Part shown: in pieces, positions 1-5,423 of the stretch
How the letters are laid out: each line of letters starts with the position of its first letter
How positions within the stretch are numbered: the stretch's first letter is position 1
NCBI GenBank assembly: GCA_003455595.1
Contig: DMQT01000218.1
Location: forward strand, 2,141 to 7,563
Direction of reading: 5' to 3'
From: Betaproteobacteria bacterium
GTDB lineage: Bacteria; Pseudomonadota; Gammaproteobacteria; Burkholderiales; Sulfuriferulaceae
Length of the DNA: 5,423 nucleotides
Position numbers and translations under genes: made by a program
The notes under the pieces: model-generated
Database searches by the model: none
What the model saw: only the letters and a program-made list of their open reading frames with translations
Told to the model about the DNA's origin: nothing

Positions 1-240
1 GTCATCGCGCATGAAATGCTGCACGCACTGGGTGCCAGTGATAAATATGATCTGGCCAATAACCAGCCGATTTATCCGGAAGGGTATGCAGACAGCCAGC
101 AAGTCCCGCTGTATCCGCAACACGACGCAGAAATCATGGCCGGGCGGCGCCCTTTAACTGCCGATCAGACCGGCATGCCGCCCAGTCTGGCGCAGTGTGT
201 CATCGGCGCTAAAACCGCATTCGAGATTGGATGGGACTGA
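1..240 (+). CDS. C-terminal part of a zinc metalloprotease-like protein (HExxHxxGxxD), 5' end outside the window
   Basis: The reading frame is open from the first base, so the ATG at 16 is almost certainly internal; 79 residues are visible before the TGA. Visible residues 4-14 read HEMLHALGASD, which fits the HExxHxxGxx(H/D) zinc site of metzincin-type metalloproteases: His4, His8 and Asp14 as likely zinc ligands, Glu5 as general base. Asp as third ligand is known from the snapalysin family. An IMAGR segment with Met46 lies 32 residues beyond Asp14 and could be the Met-turn that underlies metzincin active sites; this is inference. No membrane segment is visible in the part shown. The gene runs tail-to-tail with feoB, 12 bases between stop codons, so they are not one operon. 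I do not recognise a named family. The fold, the substrate and any signal peptide would be in the missing N-terminal part. I am confident it is a real gene and moderately confident it is a peptidase. Confidence 0.75.
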   Translation, partial: VIAHEMLHALGASDKYDLANNQPIYPEGYADSQQVPLYPQHDAEIMAGRRPLTADQTGMPPSLAQCVIGAKTAFEIGWD

Positions 241-252
241 TGTGGCCAGGGT

Positions 253-2037
253 TTACCAACCCAATGCACGGGCGCCCTGGTAAAATGCAAAGCTCACTAC
301 CCACGCCAGGCCGAGTGGCCAGGCCACTGCGATGAAGGTAAACCAGTAGCTTTTTGATTCCTGCTTGAGCACCGCAACGGTGGACAGGCACGGCGTATAA
401 ATCAGGGTAAACAGCATGAAGCTATAGGCCTGCACCCAATCCAGTTTGCCCGCGATGACGCCTGCAAGATTGCTTTGTCCCGCGCCATAAATTACTGCCA
501 GCGCGCCAATCACGATTTCCTTGGCGATGAAACCGAACAGCAGGGCGACGGACAACAGACGGTCGATACCCAGCGGCTGAAACACCGGCACCATCCAGTC
601 CGCCAGTTGACCCGCCAGGGTCGCCGGACTGGCAGGCGGTACGTTGAACGGATAGTGCGTCAACGCCCACACCACCACCACGCCGCCGACGATAAAGCCC
701 GACGCGCCTTTCAAAAAGTGTTGCGATTGCTGCCAACCTTGCACCAGCAACTGCTTGAAAGTGGGGAAGCGGTAGGGCGGTAATTCAAGCAGCAGTGGCT
801 CGACGCTGCGGTACTTGCCGCGCCACACCAGTGCGGTCAGGAAAGCCATCAAAAAGCTCATCAGATACAGCGAAAACATCACCACAGCGGCTGCGCGCGG
901 GGCGAAAATTGCGGTGGTAAAAAACAGAAACACCTGCAAGCGGGCCGAGCACAAAGAGAACGGAATCACCATCATGGTAAGTAGACGCAGCGCGCGCGAA
1001 CGCATGACGCGCGTGCCCATCAGCGCGGGCACATTGCAGCCAAATCCCATCAACTGCATCACGAACGAGCGTCCATCCAGTCCAACTTTAGCCATCAGCG
1101 CGTCCATCAAATAGGCCGCGCGTGCCAGATAACCGCTGTCTTCAATAATTGCCATGAAGATAAAAAACACCACGATGATCGGCAAAAAGCTCAATACCGT
1201 GCCGACACCGTCAAACAGGCCGTCGAGGATAAAGCTTTGCACGGGTAACGGGGCATTGGCCAGAGCAGGTTGGAGCAGCCCGGTTTTGATATGCTCCAGT
1301 CCCCAGTTCATGGCGTCTTGCAGCGGCGTGCCAATGCCGTATACCAACTGGAACAGCAGGAATACGGTAATGAAAAATAAAGGCAAGCCCAGCCAGGGGT
1401 GTAGCAGCACGCGATCCAGGCGGCGTGTCAGATCGGGCGCCAGCGTAATGGGCGTATTGACGGTATTACCGACGATACGGTCGAGCTCGACCTCGATATT
1501 GTCGTCCTGGCTCAGTCCCGCTGTATCTGCGCGGATGACTGCTGGGTGGGTGTGGAGCAGCTGTTCAATCGCCTGACGTGCTGATTCAAACCCCTGGCCG
1601 TATTTGGCACTGATGAGCGTCACGGGTACATCCAGGTTGCGGGCGAGGGCGGCCAGGTCGATTTTGATGCCCAACTGCTTGGCCTCGTCTGACATGTTCA
1701 GCACCAGTGTCATCGGCAGCTTGAGGGCTTTGAGCTGCAACAGCAGCGCAAGCTGGCGATCAAGCTGGCTGGCGTTCAATATCACTACCAGGCCATTCAC
1801 TGCTTGCGATTCAAGAAAGTGGCGCACCACCTGTTCGTCGTCAGAAAAACCGTGCAGATTGTAGATGCCGGGTAAATCGACGACTTCGACCATGGTGCCG
1901 GCCAGCAGAATTTTTGCAGCCAGCAGGTCAACCGTGATGCCGGGCCAATTGCCAACGCGCGCACCGGCACCGGTCAAACGATTGAAGAATGTGGATTTGC
2001 CCGTATTGGGCATGCCCAGCAGGGCGATACGTTTCAT
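253..2037 (-). CDS. feoB: Ferrous iron transporter FeoB (compact form, 594 aa)
   Basis: Inner-membrane Fe(II) uptake protein with a cytosolic G domain. The G motifs are all present: G1 GMPNTGKS (8-15), G2 Thr35 in NWPGITVD, G3 DLPG (54-57), G4 NMSD (114-117) and G5 SAK (143-145). About 45 residues (165-210) join the G domain to the first membrane helix, shorter than the helical GDI domain of long FeoBs. The membrane part (about 215-588) has roughly eight or nine hydrophobic segments. It includes the Gate-type blocks GCNVPALMGTR (333-343, Cys334) and IPFSLCSARLQVF (358-370, Cys363), then GFIAKEIVIGAL (501-512) and YTPCLS (547-552). E. coli FeoB is about 770 residues; shorter proteobacterial forms near 600 exist. 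The gene follows feoA by 10 bases on the same strand, so they are probably one transcript. No strong Shine-Dalgarno sequence precedes the ATG, so coupling to feoA translation is plausible. No feoC follows. The product call is near certain. Confidence 0.97.
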   Translation of the reverse strand: MKRIALLGMPNTGKSTFFNRLTGAGARVGNWPGITVDLLAAKILLAGTMVEVVDLPGIYNLHGFSDDEQVVRHFLESQAVNGLVVILNASQLDRQLALLLQLKALKLPMTLVLNMSDEAKQLGIKIDLAALARNLDVPVTLISAKYGQGFESARQAIEQLLHTHPAVIRADTAGLSQDDNIEVELDRIVGNTVNTPITLAPDLTRRLDRVLLHPWLGLPLFFITVFLLFQLVYGIGTPLQDAMNWGLEHIKTGLLQPALANAPLPVQSFILDGLFDGVGTVLSFLPIIVVFFIFMAIIEDSGYLARAAYLMDALMAKVGLDGRSFVMQLMGFGCNVPALMGTRVMRSRALRLLTMMVIPFSLCSARLQVFLFFTTAIFAPRAAAVVMFSLYLMSFLMAFLTALVWRGKYRSVEPLLLELPPYRFPTFKQLLVQGWQQSQHFLKGASGFIVGGVVVVWALTHYPFNVPPASPATLAGQLADWMVPVFQPLGIDRLLSVALLFGFIAKEIVIGALAVIYGAGQSNLAGVIAGKLDWVQAYSFMLFTLIYTPCLSTVAVLKQESKSYWFTFIAVAWPLGLAWVVSFAFYQGARALGW

Positions 2038-2047
2038 ATATTGCAGC

Positions 2048-2281
2048 TCAGGCGACTAGATTGACGTTGATTTTGGCGGCATCAACACGCCGTATCATGA
2101 TCTCGGTGTGGCCAATGCGAATCTGTAGCGGGCCGCGTAATGGGGCAGCGCGCACCATTTCTACGCGACGGCCGGGACGCAGGCCCAATGCAGCCATGCG
2201 CCGGCCCAATTCAGGGCTGACGTCGATGGTTTCTATGGTGCCAGTCTGACTGGGAAACAGATGATCCAGCGAAGTGTGCAT
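2048..2281 (-). CDS. feoA: Ferrous iron transport protein A (FeoA)
   Basis: A 77-residue cytosolic protein of the FeoA family, a small SH3-like domain needed for FeoB-dependent Fe(II) uptake and thought to contact FeoB. The conserved core is visible: ELGRRMAALGLRPGRRVEMV (24-43), then APLRGPLQIRIG (46-57) and IMIRR (61-65). Length agrees with stand-alone FeoA proteins of about 75-85 residues. The ATG gives the usual short lead of about ten residues before the first beta strand, although the bases just upstream hold no good Shine-Dalgarno sequence. It is first in the feoAB operon. A Fur box and a probable promoter lie just upstream (2298-2343), pointing to repression when iron is plentiful. 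Confidence 0.95.
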   Translation of the reverse strand: MHTSLDHLFPSQTGTIETIDVSPELGRRMAALGLRPGRRVEMVRAAPLRGPLQIRIGHTEIMIRRVDAAKINVNLVA

Positions 2282-2297
2282 GGGTTCACGAAATCTA

Positions 2298-2316
2298 AAT
2301 GAGAAGGATTCTTATT
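2298..2316. promoter_or_regulatory. Fur box (iron-responsive operator) in front of feoAB
   Basis: An inverted repeat of AATGAGAA and TTCTTATT around GGA, with one mismatch between the arms. Read as a 7-1-7 Fur site it is TGAGAAG-G-ATTCTTA (2300-2314). This agrees at 10 of 14 positions with TGATAAT-n-ATTATCA and at 12 of 14 with the common variant TGAGAAT-n-ATTCTCA. Its inner end is 16 bases from the feoA start codon and it overlaps the proposed -10 element, the usual arrangement for repression by Fe-Fur. Its place in front of an iron uptake operon makes the call credible. Binding itself is inferred. Confidence 0.7.
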
Positions 2317-2343
2317 TTTAACACAAGGTAATGTGGCGCGCAA
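2315..2343 (-). promoter_or_regulatory. Probable sigma70-type promoter of feoAB
   Basis: On the minus strand, TTGCGC (2338-2343) is followed after 17 bases by TAAAAA (2315-2320). These match TTGACA and TATAAT at only 3 of 6 and 4 of 6 positions. Support comes from the 17-base spacing and from the Fur box lying over the -10 and the predicted start site (near 2307). The implied leader is about 26 bases. Other -10 choices in the same A/T-rich stretch are possible. Confidence 0.4.
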
Positions 2344-2360
2344 GAGCCGACGTGATAATT

Positions 2361-2389
2361 TTGATAAGGACAGGGAAATAAAATACAGT
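2361..2389 (+). promoter_or_regulatory. Probable sigma70-type promoter of glgP
   Basis: TTGATA (2361-2366, 5 of 6 to TTGACA), a 17-base spacer, then TACAGT (2384-2389, 4 of 6 to TATAAT). Transcription would begin near 2396 and give glgP a leader of about 170 bases. The -35 box lies inside TGATAATTTTGATAA (2353-2367), whose first seven bases equal a perfect Fur half-site. The second half does not fit the inverted-repeat form, so Fur binding here is only a possibility. Confidence 0.45.
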
Positions 2390-2501
2390 ATCACTGACAC
2401 GTCATTTGGTCGATTTACAGTCAGTCCAACAGGAATGCGGCAGCCATAAGAACCCACGCGCATGGAGCGGGCGTTTAGTTAAAAAATGTGCACCCATTTC
2501 G

Positions 2502-2532
2502 GCATTCGCCACTGAACCCCAGTGCGATGTGC
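2502..2532 (+). other. Potential hairpin in the glgP leader
   Basis: CACTG (2510-2514) and CAGTG (2520-2524) pair around the loop AACCC. After a one-base bulge (C2509), CG and T (2506-2508) can pair with 2525-2527, and GCA (2502-2504) with TGC (2530-2532) across a small internal loop, giving about 11 pairs. No T-run follows, so it is not an intrinsic terminator. It sits 23 bases before the glgP ribosome binding site. It could affect translation or mRNA stability, or be chance; I recognise no known riboswitch here. Confidence 0.35.
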
Positions 2533-2555
2533 AGAGTCAATTTATAGCCATTATC

Positions 2556-2560
2556 AGGAG
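2556..2560 (+). promoter_or_regulatory. Ribosome binding site of glgP
   Basis: AGGAG with eight bases to the ATG at 2569. It fixes the glgP start and excludes later in-frame starts as the main one. Confidence 0.85.
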
Positions 2561-2568
2561 CGTTATCC

Positions 2569-5058
2569 ATGCCACGCAACCCGCGTACCGGGGCTTACCA
2601 GCCATTCAAACTCAAGCCATTGCCGAATGATGCGCACGCCATAGGCAGTGATTTTCAGCGCTATCTGTCGTATTACCTGGGACGTTTTCAGGGCTGTTCG
2701 CCGCCCTACACCTACGAAGCGCTCGCCTATACATTGCGTGACCGTCTCATGGTTGACTGGCGCAACACCTGGAATGCGCAGCTGGAACCAGGCAATCGGC
2801 GCGCTTATTACATGTCACTGGAGTTCTTGATCGGGCGGGCGATGGGTAACCATTTGCTCAACCTCGGCATCAAGAATGAAACCGACCAAGCCATGCTGGA
2901 ATTCAGTCAGACACTTGAAGAAGTGATGGAGCAGGAGCCGGACGCAGGCTTGGGCAACGGCGGCCTGGGGCGCCTGGCGGCGTGTTTCATGGACAGTTGT
3001 GCCAGCCTCAAGCTGCCGGTGATGGGTTATGGTATTCGCTATGAATACGGCATGTTCCGTCAGCATATTGACAATGGCTACCAGGTCGAAGAGCCGGATC
3101 ATTGGTTGCGCGAAGGCAATCCATGGGAAATCGAACGTGTCGAATACAGCCAGCGCGTGCATTTTGGCGGGCGCAGCGAGGCGTATCACGACGCGCTGGG
3201 CAATACCCGCATACGCTGGGTCGATACCCAGGATGTGCTGGCCATTCCGTTCGACATGCCGATCTCGGGGTACCGTAACCAGACGGTCAATACTTTGCGG
3301 CTTTGGAAAGCGGCGGCGACTGACGAATTCAACCTGAATGAATTCAATGCCGGCAGTTACATCGAAGCGGTGCGCGCCAAAAACGAGGCTGAGCATATTT
3401 CGATGGTGCTGTACCCCAACGATAGCAGCGAAAATGGCAAAGAGTTACGTCTACGCCAACAGTATTTTCTGGCATCGGCCAGCCTGCATGACGCGGTGCG
3501 TATTTGGGAACGTAATGGCGAGAATGACTATCGTAAATTCGCCGATGAAAATGTGTTTCAGATGAACGATACGCACCCGACTATCGCAGTGGCTGAATTG
3601 ATGCGTATTCTGATCGACGAAAAAGGCATGATGTGGGATGCCGCCTGGGTTATCACCCAGCGCTGCATGGCGTATACCAATCACACATTGTTACCCGAAG
3701 CGCTTGAAAAATGGCCGTTGGGGTTGTTTGAGCGCCTGTTACCGCGTTTGCTGGAAATTATTTACGAAATCAATGCGCGCTTCTTGCGTCAGGTTTCGCT
3801 CAAATGGCCAGGAGATATAGAGCGTCAGAAGCGCATGTCGATTATCGAGGAAGGTGAACAGCGCTACGTGCGCATGGCGTGGTTGGCGATTGTCGGCAGC
3901 TTTTCGGTGAATGGCGTTGCTGCGCTGCACTCGCAATTGTTGCGCGATGGCCTGTTCCACGATTTTTATCAACTGTGGCCAGAAAAATTCAACAATAAAA
4001 CCAACGGTGTTACGCCTCGACGCTGGGTGGCGCACGCCAATCCAGGCATGACGGCACTCATCAGTACAAAAATCGGCGATGGCTGGATTGGTGATCTAAG
4101 CCAGCTGGCACAACTCAAACCGTATGCTGAGGGCGGGCAAACGGATTTCTACGCAGACTGGCGTGCGGTCAAACTAGCCAACAAGCAGCGTCTGGCGGCA
4201 CTGGTCAAGGCCGATTGTGGCGTAGATTTCAACCCGGCGGCGTTGTTCGACGTGCAGGTCAAACGCATTCATGAATACAAACGTCAGCTTCTGAACATAT
4301 TGCACGTGATTCATCTTTACCTGCGCATTAAAAATGGCCGCATGGATAACTGGGTGGATCGTTGCGTGCTGATTGGCGGCAAGGCTGCGCCTGGTTACGC
4401 TATGGCCAAGCGCATTATCAAGCTGGCAAACAGCGTGGCGGCGGTAGTGAATAACGATCCGGACGTGGCCGGGCGGCTCAAGCTTGCATTTTTGCCCAAC
4501 TACCGCGTATCCAGCATGGAAATCATCGCGCCGGCGACCGATGTGTCGGAGCAGATTTCTACCGCAGGCAAGGAAGCCTCGGGCACCGGCAACATGAAAT
4601 TCATGATGAATGGAGCGGTGACTATCGGCACTTACGACGGTGCCAATATCGAAATCATGGATGCCGTGGGCGAAGAGAACTTTTTCCTGTTCGGTTTACG
4701 TACCGCCGAGGTGGATAAACTGCACAAACACTACCAACCGTGGCAATACGTCGAACAGGACAGTGATCTGCGCGAGGTGCTGGAATTGATCCGCTCCGGC
4801 CATTTCAATCCGTGTGAACCGTATATTTTCGACATGATTACCGATGCCATACAAAGTCCGCATGACCCGTGGATGACGCTGGCAGATTTTCGGGCTTATG
4901 TGGACGCACAGGACCGTGTGGCGACAGCTTGGCAGGACACGGATGGGTGGACGCGCATGAGCATCCTGAATACGGCATCAAGCGGGTTTTTCTCGACTGA
5001 TCGGACCATGCTCGAATACAACCGTGAAATCTGGAAGCTCAAGCCGATCAGCAGTTGA
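2569..5058 (+). CDS. glgP: Glycogen phosphorylase (GT35 family)
   Basis: Cytosolic, PLP-dependent enzyme that cleaves terminal alpha-1,4 bonds of glycogen or maltodextrin with phosphate to give glucose-1-phosphate. At 829 residues it is full length (E. coli GlgP 815). Family blocks in order: YYMSLEFLIGR (80-90), GLGNGGLGRLAACF (127-140), GYGIRYEYGMF (153-163), NDTHP (333-337), YTNHTLLPEALEKW (369-382, with the active-site His372), TNGVTPRRW (478-486), KRIHEYKRQ (565-573, Lys571/Arg572 for phosphate) and EASGTGNMKF (669-678). Lys677 is the expected PLP Schiff-base lysine. No key residue is missing. The N-terminal 25 residues carry no evident regulatory phosphorylation site of the animal type. 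The gene stands alone: no other glycogen gene is next to it in this window, it diverges from feoAB, and it ends in its own terminator. A maltodextrin phosphorylase is the main alternative; sequence alone does not settle glycogen versus maltodextrin preference. Confidence 0.97.
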   Translation: MPRNPRTGAYQPFKLKPLPNDAHAIGSDFQRYLSYYLGRFQGCSPPYTYEALAYTLRDRLMVDWRNTWNAQLEPGNRRAYYMSLEFLIGRAMGNHLLNLGIKNETDQAMLEFSQTLEEVMEQEPDAGLGNGGLGRLAACFMDSCASLKLPVMGYGIRYEYGMFRQHIDNGYQVEEPDHWLREGNPWEIERVEYSQRVHFGGRSEAYHDALGNTRIRWVDTQDVLAIPFDMPISGYRNQTVNTLRLWKAAATDEFNLNEFNAGSYIEAVRAKNEAEHISMVLYPNDSSENGKELRLRQQYFLASASLHDAVRIWERNGENDYRKFADENVFQMNDTHPTIAVAELMRILIDEKGMMWDAAWVITQRCMAYTNHTLLPEALEKWPLGLFERLLPRLLEIIYEINARFLRQVSLKWPGDIERQKRMSIIEEGEQRYVRMAWLAIVGSFSVNGVAALHSQLLRDGLFHDFYQLWPEKFNNKTNGVTPRRWVAHANPGMTALISTKIGDGWIGDLSQLAQLKPYAEGGQTDFYADWRAVKLANKQRLAALVKADCGVDFNPAALFDVQVKRIHEYKRQLLNILHVIHLYLRIKNGRMDNWVDRCVLIGGKAAPGYAMAKRIIKLANSVAAVVNNDPDVAGRLKLAFLPNYRVSSMEIIAPATDVSEQISTAGKEASGTGNMKFMMNGAVTIGTYDGANIEIMDAVGEENFFLFGLRTAEVDKLHKHYQPWQYVEQDSDLREVLELIRSGHFNPCEPYIFDMITDAIQSPHDPWMTLADFRAYVDAQDRVATAWQDTDGWTRMSILNTASSGFFSTDRTMLEYNREIWKLKPISS

Positions 5059-5080
5059 GCGCAGTTTAAGATATGTCGTG

Positions 5081-5111
5081 AAAGCCGCCCCAATTTTCAG
5101 GGGCGGCTTTT

Positions 5112-5113
<2 letters not shown>
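5081..5113 (+). terminator. Rho-independent terminator of glgP
   Basis: AAAGCCGCCCC (5081-5091) and GGGGCGGCTTT (5100-5110) form a perfect 11-pair stem around the loop AATTTTCA, and the run of six T (5108-5113) completes it. It begins 22 bases after the glgP stop. On the minus strand only three T follow the stem, so it would end lysS transcripts less efficiently. The T-run overlaps the lysS stop codon. Confidence 0.93.

Positions 5114-5423
<310 letters not shown>

Noticed and set aside
249..262. A small inverted repeat (GGGTT/AACCC) between the protease gene and feoB as a bidirectional terminator
   Set aside because: It has only five base pairs and no T-run on either strand, and it overlaps the feoB stop codon; too weak to call.
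475..1864. Several plus-strand open frames of about 85-140 codons opposite feoB
   Set aside because: They are antisense to a well conserved gene, with Arg/Ser/Thr-rich low-complexity translations typical of shadow frames.
2486..2515. A nine-codon mini-frame in the glgP leader (also six-codon and four-codon ones upstream) as a leader peptide
   Set aside because: The nine-codon frame has no Shine-Dalgarno sequence, shows no run of regulatory codons, and such short frames are expected by chance.
2406..2630. A 74-codon frame across the glgP leader and start
   Set aside because: It has no ATG start with a ribosome binding site, overlaps glgP out of frame, and has no recognisable domain.
2815..3396. 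A 193-codon open frame on the minus strand inside glgP
   Set aside because: It is fully antisense to conserved glgP codons, resembles no family and has no ribosome binding site; it is a shadow frame.

Overview
This 5.4 kb window looks like ordinary chromosomal DNA from a Gram-negative bacterium, most likely a proteobacterium (beta- or gamma-). The reasons are the strong match of the phosphorylase and lysyl-tRNA synthetase to proteobacterial forms, a Fur-type operator, an AGGAG ribosome binding site and moderate GC content. I cannot name the genus from the sequence alone.

Layout, left to right. (1) 1-240, plus strand: the C-terminal end of an unnamed zinc metalloprotease-like protein with an HExxHxxGxxD motif, cut by the window edge. 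(2) 253-2281, minus strand: a two-gene ferrous iron uptake operon, feoA then feoB. FeoB is compact at 594 residues. The operon converges on the protease gene with only 12 bases between their stop codons. (3) 2282-2568: a divergent regulatory region. It holds a good Fur box overlapping a probable feoAB promoter, a probable sigma70-type promoter for the rightward gene, a hairpin in that gene's leader and a strong ribosome binding site. (4) 2569-5058, plus strand: a full-length glycogen phosphorylase (glgP). (5) 5081-5113: a clear intrinsic terminator. (6) 5112-5423, minus strand: the C-terminal 103 residues of class II lysyl-tRNA synthetase (lysS), cut by the window edge.

The genes do not form one pathway. 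feoAB brings Fe(II) across the inner membrane under predicted Fur control. glgP releases glucose-1-phosphate from stored glycogen. lysS is translation housekeeping. The only possible functional link is the shared feoAB/glgP intergenic region, where a second GATAAT-like element overlaps the predicted glgP -35 box. That is a weak lead. I saw no mobile element, CRISPR array, tRNA, rRNA or evident novel multi-gene system. The items most worth a second look are the metalloprotease end and the divergent regulatory region.
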